From Lepas anatifera (taxonomy: Eukaryota > Arthropoda > Thecostraca > Lepadidae): a DNA stretch of 64,000 nucleotides. The stretch covers positions 159,806 to 223,805 of the forward strand of contig JAOTON010000206.1 of assembly GCA_034440635.1 (NCBI GenBank), in the 5' to 3' direction. The notes beneath the pieces were generated by a model. The model saw only the letters and a program-made list of their open reading frames with translations, did no database searches and was not told where the DNA came from. Below are positions 36,467-48,058 of the stretch, piece after piece. Each line of letters begins with the position of its first letter. The stretch's first letter is position 1. Made by a program: the position numbers and the translations under genes.

Positions 36467-37075
36467 ATAGGTGGCCCCAGGATTTCTAATCGGGAGGAAG
36501 GAAGGAAGGAATGAAAGAAGGAAGGAAGGAAGGAAGGAAGGAAGGAAGGAAGGAAGGAAGGAAGGAAGGAAGGAAGGAAGGAAGGATGGATGGATGGATG
36601 GATGGATGGATGGATGGATGGATGGATGGATGGATGGATGGATGGATGGATGGATGGATGGATGGATGGATGGATGGATGGATGGATGGATGGATGGATG
36701 GATGGGTGGGTGGGTGGTGGGTGGATGGATGGATGGATGGATGGATGGATGGATGGATGGATGGATGGATGGATGGATGGATGGATGGATGGATGGATGG
36801 ATGGATGGATGGATGGATGGATGGATGGATGGATGGATGGATGGATGGATGGATGGATGGATGGATGGATGGATGGATGGAAGGAAGGAAGGAAGGAAGA
36901 GGACGCCTAAACCGGAGAGCGGTGTACCAAATCCTACCGCAGGGGCGCCAAAACTCGCATCCTAGGGGGAAGGGGTATGGAATGCAACATTTAGAGGGGC
37001 GGCCATGACCATTTGAAGGAGTGCCGAGGTTCGATGGGGGAGGGGTAAGTGCAGCCCTTGCCCCTGGATCCGCCA
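36467..37075. mobile_element. GGCGGATCC-type element enlarged by microsatellites
   Basis: Outer sequences (CATAGGTGGCCCCAGGATTT on the left; GAGGGGCGGCCATGACC, GAGGTTCGATGGGGG and GGATCCGCC on the right) are those of the GGCGGATCC family. Its middle is a (GGAA)n run at 36494-36585, a (GGAT)n run at 36584-36880 with one GGGT/GGTGG interruption, and (GGAA)n again. It lies in intron 3 just upstream of exon 4. Confidence 0.7.
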
Positions 37076-38004
37076 ACGTCGGCGGATTGACTAGTAGGAT
37101 CTGTTTCTGGCACTGCGGCCGTCGATTTGGTACAGCATCCACGAGATTCAACTTTAGCTCATAATTGCTTGGGTGGTTCAAAACACGTTGGTGGTTCAGA
37201 CTGGACGTTTAAATCCTGGGAGGGGAGGGGGGGCATGAGAGCAAGGTGCACACATTGCACTTCTCACATACATTTTGCAGTTTGTATTTTTGCGTGGTGT
37301 GATGCCACGTGTCATCGCGGCAGCATGCCACCGCATAAATATGCGTCGCCGTTCCCAGCAGTCGCCGTGGGAACATCGAGTATTCATCAGCCGACCCAGC
37401 TGATCCAGCACGTCCACTGTCTGCTCCTCCGGGGAGGCGATAGAACACGCCGGGATTCATCTATGAAAACGGCCCATTGGAATGCAGACACCGTTCTTTA
37501 TGGGAAATTAACTGCTGTTGATATCAGGTCCTAACACGCATGGGGAATAATAGGACTGTTAATGTCAGTCTGGGTCATGTGTTCTGCTCATGCTCAACGT
37601 TAAATCGTCCTCGAAATCGTGTCTGAGGGTCAAATGGGGGATCATGCGGGAACAATATTTCAGCCGTACCAATTGGCATTGACAGAAAGACCAGCACGCT
37701 CAACGTCACCCGTGGGATTTCGCAGACAGCATGTCATCAGGTTGTGTCGACTGAAACTACCCCAGAGCCAACTCAGAGAGCGTATATATTTTTCAAAGCA
37801 TTCAGACAATGCCGGTGCCTTTTAAAAATATAGTGGGCACCTATGTGAGTCACCAGAGCTCATAGTGTGATTCACATTCTGAGGTGTCTCACAAAACATT
37901 TAGGCAGCTTGAGTCTAATAAGTCTGCCGGAAAAGTTTAATTGACTCCTCGCAACAAAAATGTGATTGTTGGGATGTAAAGATATGCAGAGCTGCCATAT
38001 CTTT

Positions 38005-38046
38005 ACACCATATAACCTTAGCAGCTCTGCTAAGGTTATATGGTGT
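38005..38046. repeat. Perfect 42-bp palindrome
   Basis: ACACCATATAACCTTAGCAG, a 2-base centre, then its exact complement. It would form a 20-bp hairpin in RNA or a cruciform in DNA. Confidence 0.9.
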
Positions 38047-38544
38047 CTCCAACTCATTTACGTGGCTATTTGCTGTTAATAAGAGGTAATTCAAAAGCTT
38101 AGGTCGATTCCAAAAACCTGGGGACAGAACTAGGGGACGTCCTCCCTTGGTGGAGCGGACGTCGCCGCTGATTCGCGAGATGGGGACACGACCGCCCCGT
38201 CAACTCCGCTTTCAACGCCCCTGCATCTACAGCAAAGCCACATGAGTAAGCTTTGCAGTAAACTCAACGTCGTAATCATTGTTGGTCTACATAATCCCTT
38301 GATAGCTTTACTGGTGGCATTTGGTCATCCAAGTGACATTTAACTTGCTTAAAAAACGCCAGGCAGCTATCTGCCGGCTCTGCCAGTGCTGCTATTGGGG
38401 CTGCGTGGGTGCCTGTTGAGTGTGTTTGGTACATTGTGTTTTTTGTACCGATTGTAATATTTTTATTCCGACAATGGGGGGTTTTAAAACTTGTTTTGAA
38501 TGCCAGAACAGCTCTATTTGACTGACTTCAAGCGGCCAGTATCT

Positions 38545-39355
38545 GAACTACCTTAGCCACCACCCTAGAGAACTTGTGAGTATGGCCATCCAAACCCTGG
38601 CTCGGCGAGCATTCAATATCTGCGACAACGACGGGATGAGGAAGGATGAGCTATCCAACATAAGAACGACGTTGAAAGCAAATCCATTCAAGTTCGTGTA
38701 AGGGGAAATTCCGAAGATAGAAGGTAGGCACCAGGAAACACACGACCGACCCATTGGTAAACTCAGCAGCAGCTTCACATTACGACACAAAACTAGCCAG
38801 AACCAACAGAAGCCACGAAAGGTCAGGTACTAGTGATCCCGTACGTGGAGGGAGTATCTCAACAGATTCGACGAACATGTTCTAAATTCAACTCAAGAAC
38901 ATATTTTAAGCCACATCAAACACTCAAACAATAACTGGTCAAACCAAAGAACAAGATAGAATACCGAAAAAATCCGGCTATTATACAAGATGGAATGTAA
39001 TGCATGTCCAAAAATATACATTGGAGAAAGCAAGAGGATGATTGGAGTGCGACAAGACGAACACCAAGAATCACTACAAAAACTTATCTGAAGGACAAGC
39101 GACGAAAGAGCAGCGGAGATCACAGCGTAACATTGGTTTAAGAAGGAACATAATATCAAATGGGACGCCACAACTACTCTAAATTTCAATTCAAGACAAA
39201 AACAACGGGAAATAAAAAGGAAATTTACATCCAGACCACCACGCTCCCGAACGTAAGTAAAAATATCGGTAAACTTACCATCTTCCCTGGATTTTTGGAC
39301 CTTTTGAAACGCCAGCCAAACAACAGATTTAAGCCACAAATAGCATGTGTCTAGA
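38545..39355 (+). mobile_element. Degraded Penelope-like element fragment with GIY-YIG domain
   Basis: Plus-strand translation with several stops gives MAIQTLARRAFNICDND, VLNSTQEHILSHIKHSNNNW, then YKMECNACPKIYIGESKRMI and GVRQDEHQESLQKL. The pattern xYxxxCxxCxxxYIGExxRxxxxRxxEH is the GIY-YIG nuclease start of Penelope-like elements. In-frame stops occur after FKFV, near 38830, near 38958 and after QKLI, so it is dead. It lies in intron 3 of the peripherin-like gene, opposite in strand to that gene. Confidence 0.65.
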
Positions 39356-39471
39356 GCAAATAATATTTAAATGATTTGTAATTTTCACTGTTTAGGTTGT
39401 TGTTTCACAGTGTATTGCCTTCGCTTTTCATATGGTTAGGTACATGCAAGGCCTTATAAATTAACATGTAA

Positions 39472-39799
<328 letters not shown>

Positions 39800-40468
39800 G
39801 CGTGTGCGTGTGGTGTGCGTGTGTGAGAGTCAAAGTGGGTACATGTACAATAGGGTGGAGTGAAAAATTCAAACTATATGGATCGTTCCTTAACATTGTT
39901 TTTATATTGCGCTAGGCTTTATGAAACTCAGAAGTGGAAGAATTTTGGAAGTCGGACCACGGAAACATGAGCAATATCGAACATTTATGCATGGATATTT
40001 CAGAAACTTTTGGCGTTGCAGTCTCCTTTGGAAATCTTTGGTGCTAGCGTACATACGGTGGTTTGGGCGCTAGCTGTTAGAGCAGATCACGTGCGTTTTG
40101 AAGCGTGGGGATCACCCCAAACACATATTGGGGGTGGAATATAGATCCCAACTAGTGGATTGGTATATTTTGGTTGCAGTGGCGGATGTAAGAGGGAGAG
40201 GGGCAGGGGCTCAAACCCCTTCCTTGAAATGTCTGAGTGCCTATAGTAAATGCATGGCTGGAGGCTTTCCGAGGTAATGACGGATTGACGGGGAATCCAG
40301 TACGATTACGCGACACAGCAATAACTCAACCGATTTTTGTGTCATGGATAGGTTCATATCATGCTTCGTATAAGATGTTGGCATCAGTTCGTGAAACTTG
40401 ATCCTCGCCTTAATGTACCCGTCGCGCCTCTTAAACCCTAGTACGGAACGTGACGCCTTGGTCACTAG

Positions 40469-40929
40469 TTAAAAGAGAATGTGGCACCTTGGTTCCACGA
40501 ATTTAGTGTATATAGGGGAATTTTTAGCCGAAAATCATAAAATCGTCCTTGATTTCTCTGAAAAATGTACAATGAACTCAATATTTTGATTTTAAAATGC
40601 TCCTCTAGGGTGAAAAATAAACTTCTCCTTCTGCCAGCGGATGACGTCATGATATGGCAACTACTACCATATCTAATATGCTTCAAGAGCTTCAATTGGC
40701 TGATTACTCACCGTGACGCTAGCGATATCGTCACACCAACAGCTGACAATTTTGTCCGCCTGGCTGGGGTAGATTTGAGGTACATTTCAGGTAGGTTGTT
40801 AACTCTTATATATACGGAAACTTTGAGTTTCAAAACAAATTATATATTGAATACCGGGTTTTCCGGCATCCTTTACAAATTAGCTATCTCAGTTAAAATC
40901 ACGTTATAAAGGTACCACATTCCCTTTAA
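40469..40929. mobile_element. TTTAAA MITE nested inside the hAT-like element
   Basis: Left TTAAAAGAGAATGTGGCACC, right GGTACCACATTCCCTTTAAT. Same internal sequence as 14875-15334. Its position inside 39851-42158 shows it inserted after, or was carried with, that element. Confidence 0.78.
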
Positions 40930-40972
40930 TTGCAGTGCCCATACATATCAGGGGTCATATTTCTCGCAAATC

Positions 40973-41257
40973 TCACATGCTGTTTTTCTCGCTCCAATCG
41001 GCTGATCTCTCTTTCATCAGTCGACATTTCCGCAGGACATCCCTTAATGTTGGAAGCTCTGAAATGGGAAGCTCGGCCGATGGGCCAATCAGATCTCTGT
41101 CCCATAGTTCTTGCCTGAGTCGTCTACTCCTATTCCTCGGCATTTTCGGTTTTAAATACAGATGCTTAGGAAGTGGAAGAAATACTTCTGTTCTCGCTTT
41201 TTTAGAGTGGCGGCACACAAGTAGCACCTTCCGTGTAGATACCGAAAAGAAACACAC
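40973..41257 (-). pseudogene. ELPTLR-family protein fragment inside hAT-like element
   Basis: The minus strand contains MPRNRSRRLRQELWDRDLI and SELPTLRDVLRKCRLMKERS before a stop. The RNRS start and the ELPTLR..L.K motif match the fragment in the palindromic element at 29.3 kb, with about 22 instead of 28 residues between them. Only the N-terminal part of the family is present. Upstream residues in the same frame (RKVLLVCRHSKKART...) look like non-coding read-through, so the natural start may be the M of MPRNRS at about 41140. Confidence 0.45.
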
Positions 41258-42299
41258 AGATGTCGATTTGCATTTCCGAAGACCTGGTACGTTTTACAAA
41301 CTGTCTCAACGCAAGATCACTCAATATTGTCTCCCCCGTCTTTTCCCAGTGTTTGGGTGTGTCACAATCCAAACCAGCGAAAATGTTGTAGTGACTAATG
41401 TGTTGCGAGCGGTAACTTGTCTCGGCACCAAACTTTACCTTTCTCATCCCTCCAATTTGAGGATATCTTGCTAAGGTGTGCACTGAACATGAAAGCTGTG
41501 AGCACCTGGTGGCAACTTAAGCTGCCATATCTTCTGGGATAGTGGTCGCTGCTCCGGTGGTATGCCGTGGCAACTCATGCCAGCTTCCGGTAACTTGGCC
41601 TCAGGAAACTACAGTTGCCATTGGCACTCGCCTTAAAAGAGATTCGTCGATGAGTCTTGCACATGTCTAATACACCAACATAAAAGTGGCAGATCCAGGA
41701 CCACAATTGGGGGGGGCTAGGGGCTCGGTCCACCCCCGTCACTACCTCGGACAGCCGCAGCTATGCATCTACTATAGGCACTCAGATATTTTGGGGAGGG
41801 GATTTGAGCCCCCTGCCCCCTCTTGCATCCGCCACTGCAGCTGAAATATACCTGTCCACTAGCTGGGATCTATTTTCACCTCTTGCATGTGTTTACGGTG
41901 GTTCACACGCTTCAAAACGCACGTAATCTGCTCTAACAACCAGCCCGTAAACCACCATGCGCTAGCACCAAAGATTTCCAATGGAGACTGCAACGCCAAA
42001 AGTTTCGGAAACATCCACGCATAAATGCTCGATATTGGTCATGTTCCCGTGGTTAGATTTCCAAAATTCTTTTACTTCTGAGTTTCATAAGGCCTAGCGC
42101 AATGAAAAACAATGTTAAGGAATGATCAAAATAATTTTGATTTTTTCACTCCACCCTAGTGTACAAGTATGTGATCTCCTTTGAAAACGGGGGCGGGATG
42201 CTTCCGAAACCAGCTGGATGGCACACTCCGACGAGGCTTTGTGCAGTAATAAATGTTCTATTAATCAATTTGAAGTACCTTTTGCTTAAACAAAATATA

Positions 42300-42668
42300 G
42301 TTCTTATATAGTTATCTTTCAATTCATTCTCTTAGGACCTGGAATGAAGTTGTCTCTTTTGTTTCAAACTTTGGATGATTTACTGCTTGGAAAGCATATC
42401 AGGAATGTTGGCACAACCAAATATAACGCATTACCGTCTAACGTGCGCAATGTCTCGAGCCAGCCAGCTTTCAAACGCGCTTTAAGGGGTTATTTGCAGA
42501 GTGGACTGTGAGTTGTGGTTTTTGCTTGAGTGGTAGGTATGCGTGGAAGTTTAAACTATCTTTGTCTTTTAAACCTGTGTATTTTACTCCTTTAATGCGC
42601 TTGACGTGCGACCATGAAAAACCTTGAATGATCGGGGATGATTGCGAATAAACTGATTCTGATTCTGG
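42300..42668 (+). mobile_element. 3' end of a CR1-like LINE
   Basis: Plus-strand translation near 42385-42511 gives HIRNVGTTKYNALPSNVRNV followed by SSQPAFKRALRGYLQSGL and a stop. The WN.LP.-(V/I)R...S..-FK..L..YL pattern is the usual C-terminus of such elements. It ends in a GATTCTGATTCTG tail at about 42655-42668, as CR1-type elements do. Confidence 0.6.
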
Positions 42669-42739
42669 TTCGCCGCTGAGGTACATGTAAGGGGAACGCT
42701 CCGAGCAGGGGGGACGGAGTCAATTTTCCCGGAAATGAT

Positions 42740-43222
42740 TTAAAAAACAAAGCATACATCATGCTGGAGCCTCCTCTGGCACGGGGATGGGTGGCTTGTG
42801 GTGCCTTGTCTTGGCCACCGGCCGGTTGGGGCCTCTGATAAGTCGCGCCCAAATTTCCGGGTGGTTGGCGACGCTGCCCTGGCGGGGTGTATTTTTCCTC
42901 TGGCACAGGCTGCCATTTTAAAAAAATTGAAGATCGTGACATAACAGTGAATTCGATGTCTGAGATGAGTGAAAGTTTGAGGCCAGCCATATGATGAATT
43001 TGTGCTGAACTTTTTGATTCTGTCCAATTGGCACTTTGTAACTCCGCCCCAGATGACGCAACCAGATTCAAAATTTGATCGAACATTTCCAAAATATGCA
43101 GCCAAAATAGGATCTGTCTGGAACTCTCCTCCCATTCGACCTGTCTGGAGTGAGCGTATCAGAAGTCCCAGCATCCTATTGGCTTTGCCAACGACGAAAT
43201 CCACATGATCTGAAAAGGTCAA
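42740..43222 (-). mobile_element. LINE reverse-transcriptase fragment
   Basis: Minus-strand translation: TFSDHVDFVVGKANRMLGLL then NVRSNFESGCVIWGGVTKCQ. The SDHxxxxVxKAxxxLGxxxR and VRxxxExGCxxWxG motifs belong to the RT thumb of Jockey-like LINEs. The downstream frame degenerates. Oriented opposite to the neighbouring CR1 tail, so a separate insertion. Confidence 0.6.
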
Positions 43223-43308
43223 TTTAGAGTCCTACCAAACGCGGAGACATAAAAGCTTAATCATCATTTCCTGCGAAGTTACTGACCAATGCCTGAACAC
43301 CTGCTTAA

Positions 43309-43516
43309 CACGCGCCCCGCTGGGATCCCTGGAATGATGCGCCCCGCTGGGATCCCTGGAATGACGCGCCCCGCTGGGATCCCTGCAATGACGCGCCCCG
43401 CTGGGATCCCCGCAATGACGCGCCCCGCTGGGATCCCTGCAATGACGTGCTCCGCTGGGATCCCTGGAATGATGCGCCCCGCTGGGACCCCTGGAAGGAC
43501 GTGCTCCGCTGGGCGG
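43309..43516 (+). repeat. 27-bp minisatellite, about 8 copies
   Basis: The unit CGCCCCGCTGGGATCCCTGG+AATGA repeats head to tail with few changes (for example TGCTCC for CGCCCC). The unit begins with the terminal sequence of the surrounding TTAA-ended element, so the array looks like an amplification of that element's tip. Because 27 is a multiple of three it reads as a 9-residue peptide repeat (GIPGMTRPA-like), which is not evidence of a gene. Confidence 0.9.
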
Positions 43517-43955
43517 CGCATTTCGCCCCCTTCGTATCTCATTTCCCAGGAAAGCTAAAGAAAAATGACGGACGGTGTTCGAAAGCTCTTGACGAGATGA
43601 AGAGAAATGATACGATGTATTCTTATGTCAGTTCAATATTGAGGTCAGCATAGGTCAAATAAGGTTCCTATGGCTTACAACAGGGCAGTGTACGTTACCT
43701 CCTCCAGATATTTACTCAGCGGAGCTATATCAAATATTTATGCATTATTGGATTCATCTCGTGGCGAATAAAATGATATATAATATGACCTTGCTAGGTC
43801 AAATTGTGAAAATGACCTGACATCGAGCTAGGTCAGGACCACAGGGTGACCTGGTATGGTCAAGTTGCATAAAATTGACTCCCGTGACAATATAAGCACA
43901 ATGCAAGCAAAATAGGAGCTTTATCTCAATTCAGTGAAAAGTTACTGACAAAACT

Positions 43956-44287
43956 GCCCCAGTAGCTCAGTTGGTAGAGCGTTGGGCTCCGGCCTGCTGC
44001 TCAGAAGCATGCAGTGGCAGTGCATGTCCAGGCTTGGGATCGGTTCCCCTGAGACGCTCTGGCGCTCAATAGTGTAACCGACGTACAGGTCGGCTGGCAA
44101 CTGCCTGGTGAGAGGGTGACCTGAGCGGGGCGGCCATCCCTGTGCTTTGTTGGACGTTAAACTTTGGCTTCTAAATTAATCCTCCATTGAGGGAGTTGCT
44201 CGTTCGGGTGGTGGGGTCGGGGTCTCCGTGACAAGTCCCTTGATGACTTTAGTAAGACTCCAACTCCAACAGTCGAACTGGGAACAA
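43956..44287 (+). mobile_element. tRNA-derived SINE, copy 1
   Basis: Starts GCCCCAGTAGCTCAGTTGG, a canonical RNA polymerase III A box (TAGCTCAGTTGG). A weak B box follows (GGGATCGGTTCCCC near 44037), then a body shared with copy 2 (GACGTACAGGTCGG, GTGCTTTGTTGGACGTTAAA, GAGGGAGTTGCTCGTTCGGG). It ends GGGAACAA where the CACTA-like element begins; the remaining tail (AACTTGG) lies beyond that element at 47704. Confidence 0.75.
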
Positions 44288-44931
44288 CACTGAGAAAACA
44301 GTTTGAGAATGTTTCTTTCGTTTCTCACGTGCTCCCGATTTTTTGGACTCAGTGCCAATGTCTGGTCTCAATCTATACTTAAAACTGCGCTCAACAGCAA
44401 ACTCAGATGAGCAGAACAGAAAGAGACTCACACGAGTCTTAAAACTGGACTCATCTCAAAGTTCAAGCCAGTGGTCTCCACTGAGGCCAAAAGGACTACT
44501 TGATCGGCAAAAGCGCATGCGCGATCAGGCGAAGAAATTGAGTGTAACTCAAACATCGACGCCATTTTTGTGCTGTGGAGTTGTGTTGATACGTCCGGAA
44601 CATCGAACGGTAAGTCTTTGGTGACAATGTGCTTAAGTGTGGTGCATGAGAAATATTTGTCATAGTCTTTGCAGCAAATAATTGCATGACCATTTTCAAA
44701 TTCACTGTGAAGCCATGTTTTTCAATATTATTCAATGTTAAATCATGAACATGAGTATAGAAAACCCTTCAAAGGTGGATGCAGTACGCAGAAGCGTTCT
44801 TAGGTACTCCAGAATTGTGTTGTAGATGGGATGTAATCCACATAGGCGCGTTCAGGACATCGAGAATATGGGGTTTAATTTGGAATGGCCAAAGGTGTCT
44901 TCAGCCACCTGAGACAAGGGATCCAAATGAG

Positions 44932-45012
44932 GATGCAGTGCACAGAGGCGCCGATGCAGTGCCCAGCAGTGCACAGATGCAGTGCACAGATGCATTGCAC
45001 AGATGCAGTGCC
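44932..45012 (+). repeat. Short imperfect GATGCAGTGCACA repeat
   Basis: About six degenerate copies of a 12-14 bp unit (GATGCAGTGCACA, GATGCAGTGCCCA, GATGCATTGCACA) inside the CACTA-like element. No coding or regulatory role is evident. Confidence 0.6.
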
Positions 45013-46468
45013 CAGCTGATCGATTCAGTTCGATCACCGCCAGGTGCTTCTATCTGTTGATCGCGTATATATCAGAAGTTTGCTTTTGGCCACTGGTCAC
45101 TTCGGCGCTAGCATTTTAGGCTGTAAGTAATAAGATACAAAATTTGATTTTATCAATGTTTAACCAATATTACTGGGACGGGGGGTAATATTATAATTTT
45201 TAATCGTTCAAAACCACAAATCAGTTTAATTTCCGGCACTGACCCAGTTCTGTGCGTACCTATAATCTTTCAAGGTTGTTGAACTCCGTAACCAGAGGAA
45301 CCGTCCGGTAATGTTATTGTTGCTGTCGGCACGTGACAGTTCGGAATTTTAATTTGAGTGGGAAGTTGAAAGACCAGTGGCCAGCGAGGCAGACATGTAA
45401 GGAGCCCAGTGCAAGGTGAATTTTGTCTTTTAACCATGTAATTATCCAGATTTGGCTTTACTCCCTCTCTCTTTGGATCCAGCTCAGCAGAGCCGTAATT
45501 TCTGCGAAGTTCAAGAATGTGACTTATTTCTGGGAGTGATTCAGTTAAAGGGGAGGGAAAACCGGCGAGGCGTGATGAGAGTGAATATCTTTTATGAGGG
45601 ATGTCAGACGTGCGGCCCCTGGAAGCCAGCGTTGGCCAAATATTGAAGTCAAGATGACATTTGGAGCTAAACCCAGCCTCTGGGAGGCAGCTTGGATCCT
45701 AGCCAGGAATCGTCAAGTTCAGGTACAGTGCCCGCTTCCTTCAAGAATGCGACTTTCAGTGATGAGATGCCATGACGTAGCAGTTCTGCTTTAAGGATAG
45801 GGAATTCTGGAGGGTTTGAGAGAGTGGGGGTGGGTTAACCTGAGCAGCAAAAGTTTTTCATTGTTGTGTCCGAAATTACCGACAGAGCCACATTGCCGTC
45901 CGATATTCCGGCCGTGAGTGGACGCCGCGGGCGTGACACTCACAAGTGTTTTTTTAACAAATTAATGAGGGGTGTTGAAGGTGGCGAATTGTTCGAAATA
46001 CTCGATCCATTATTTCTTAACACATGTTTACCATGTTCCAGTTCCATCAAACCCTGCACTGTAGACCACGCAACGTTTTTCACCGCCAAGTGCTTAAGTG
46101 TCCGTAATTCGGTGTGTTCCCTACTCAGGCTACTGAAGATGGGGGTTTTAGTGTGCAGAGGCGTACGAAGGCTAGTGAGCTTTGGGGGTTTTAGTGGCAG
46201 AGCCGTATGCAGACTTCAAGAATGCTGGTCATATTCGCAGAAGCGTGTATAGACATGGGTATCGGAAACCTTAGAATGGCTACACATCCAAATGATATAT
46301 AAATGATAAATGATATATGACATGACCATTCAGGTAAAAACGGCGTCTCTGTTTTTGATCAATATGAGAAAATCGGATAGGTCTACCGAGGCAAGTAGCC
46401 GTCCCTGACCATGTGAGTGATTAGCGGGATTGTGCAAAATTTTAAGCATTTGTCTGTACTGTTTCCAG

Positions 46469-46710
46469 ATGAGGACACCCTTCGGGCCCTTCTGGACGCC
46501 ATGGAGGCGCCCTCAATCGTCACCGTGGTGCGTATCACCATGGTTGGCGGTGTCCTCCACTGCGAGGGAGAGGCGATGGCGGAGTGTGACGGCACTCTCC
46601 GCGGGTTCCTGCTCTGGGCAGCAGCCCACACCGTCTTTGCCCAGACGGTAGCGGGAAGCGCAAACGTGGTCCTGCAATTCATCCAGCGTACCTGCCTGAA
46701 TGTCAAAGAG
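46469..46710 (+). CDS. Putative exon of unknown gene inside the CACTA-like element
   Basis: The stretch is preceded by a pyrimidine-rich acceptor (TTGTCTGTACTGTTTCCAG) and followed by GAG|GTGCAA, a possible donor. It has clear coding character and high GC unlike its surroundings: EDTLRALLDAMEAPSIVTVV, MAECDGTLRGFLLWAAAHTV, SANVVLQFIQRTCLNVKE. I do not recognise the family. It may be a transposon protein or a captured host exon. If the donor is not used the frame runs on to 46824. Upstream open stretches at 45452-45646 and 45866-46252 could be further exons, but I see nothing to support them. Confidence 0.4.
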
Positions 46711-47724
46711 GTGCAAGTGCCAGCTGTAAAGTACGGAGCCTTAAATGACCGCTTTTCTGGACCTACAGTGACGTGTTGTACTGGGCCGACGTGCTGTGGC
46801 ATTAAAGAGTGGAGACAGCTGTGAGCAATACTACAGCAATGAACAATTCATATATTGTTAAACACGAAGGAAATGTTGAGTGTTCGCTCCCATTTTCGCT
46901 GTTTTCCGCTGTTCTTCTGTTAGTCTAAATATTAGGCTAGCAAACATATTCATTTCGTGCATTATTAAGTTTGGTACACTCATCATCTTCAGGTTAGTAC
47001 AAAAACAATGTTAAACAAACTAAATAAGTAGGTATAACATTATAACGCCTTTTGATGATGGTTGTTGGGCAATAAACAATAGAATTAGTTGTTTTGGGTT
47101 TGTGAATGTTGTGGCAGAGCTGACCCGGAGCTGAGCTGACTGTTGCCTGTGGGTTTTATTTTGTTGGTGATAAGCTCTTGGTGGCAGCCATGGTGATGCG
47201 ATGACTGCATGTTTCTATTTCGGCAATACTTGGCCAACATAACTGCAGGAAGTTCAAAAGATGCCATGAGTCATGAAAGCATTAAAATTATTATACTACC
47301 AGAAAATGATTTCAGAACGGGAGAAAATCTGCTCCATACGAATTAAGGATCACGTGAGTCTTAAAAAGGTTTCAACATGCGGGGTCAATGAGACCAAGGG
47401 ACAGATTTATAGTCGAAAAGGGACTCTCCAAATAAAGCAGGCTTCATATGAGTCTTGCACGAGACCAAGGGACATATTCATAGTCGCAAAAGGGACTCGC
47501 CAAATAGAAAAGGGTTTCATCTGAGTCTACTTTGCAAGCTGCATAAGGTGGTTATTGGTCTCATTCGATACCAAAAAGGGACTCGAAAATATGGTTTCCC
47601 TGAGGCTTAGAATAAGACTCAAAACGTGATGTCTGATTTGAATAGGGAAAATGAAACCTTTTTTGGTCTCTAAACCTAAAAGAAGACTCAGTTTTTCTCA
47701 GTGAACTTGGGCAACTTGGTAGCC

Positions 47725-48058
47725 GCCCCGGTAGCTCAGTTGGTAGAGCGTTGGGCTCCGGCCCGCTGCTCGAAGCATGCAGTGGCAGTGCATGGCCAGG
47801 CTTGGGATCGGTTCCCCTGAGACGCTCCGGCGCTCAATAGTTTACCCGACGTACAGGTCGGTTGGCAACTGACTGGTGAGAGGGTGACCTGAGCGGGGCG
47901 GCCGTCCCTGTGCTTTGTGGGACGTTAAACTTTGGCTTCTAAATTAACCCTCCATTGAGGGAGTTGCTCGTTCGGGTGGTGGGGTCGGGGTCTCCGTGAC
48001 AAGTCCCTTGATGACTTTAGTGAGATTCCGACTCCAGCGCCTACCAGGAACAACTTGG
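47725..48058 (+). mobile_element. tRNA-derived SINE, copy 2
   Basis: Near-identical to copy 1 over about 330 bp, starting GCCCCGGTAGCTCAGTTGG and ending CCAGGAACAACTTGG. A box perfect, B box weak. The two copies are in the same orientation and would be adjacent (about 20 bp apart) if the CACTA-like element between them were removed. Confidence 0.75.

Larger units (their letters stand above)
39851..42158. mobile_element. hAT-like element with about 0.4-kb terminal inverted repeats
   Basis: Left end TAGGGTGGAGTGAAAAA at 39851; right end the complement at 42158. The flanks are ATGTACAA and GTGTACAA (7/8), fitting an 8-bp target duplication. Inverted arms of roughly 420 bp (39851-40277 and 41738-42158) include matching stretches such as GGCGTTGCAGTCTCC and AGTGCCTATAGTA. 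The inside carries a minus-strand ELPTLR-family fragment and a nested TTTAAA-type MITE (40469-40929). The termini share TAGGGTGG with the palindromic element at 28590-31626. Confidence 0.72.
44288..47703. mobile_element. 3.4-kb CACTA-like DNA transposon
   Basis: TIRs begin CACTGAGAAAAC (44288) and, inverted, CACTGAGAAAAAC (47703). The dinucleotide AA flanks both sides, and removing the element rejoins the SINE tail (GGAACAA + CTTGG, as in copy 2). A CACTG start with a 2-bp duplication is the CACTA/EnSpm pattern. Both ends carry clustered subterminal repeats of GACTC/GAGTC type (44343-44470 and 47310-47700), also typical. No transposase is recognisable; an exon-like segment is present at 46469-46710. 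Confidence 0.62.

Noticed and set aside
36471..37181. Open frames encoding GWMD, GRKE or HPSI repeats
   Set aside because: Translation of (GGAA)n and (GGAT)n microsatellites.
43956..44050. Functional tRNA gene (perfect A box)
   Set aside because: B box is weak, no clover-leaf can be drawn, and the same 330-bp sequence recurs at 47725: a SINE.
44852..45060. Open frames with repeated Cys-Ala-Leu-His peptides
   Set aside because: Translation of the short GATGCAGTGCACA repeat.
46469..46824. NSUN6-like RNA methyltransferase exon (..LL..L..PS..T.VR.T..)
   Set aside because: Similarity ends after about 20 residues and the following sequence does not fit the family.
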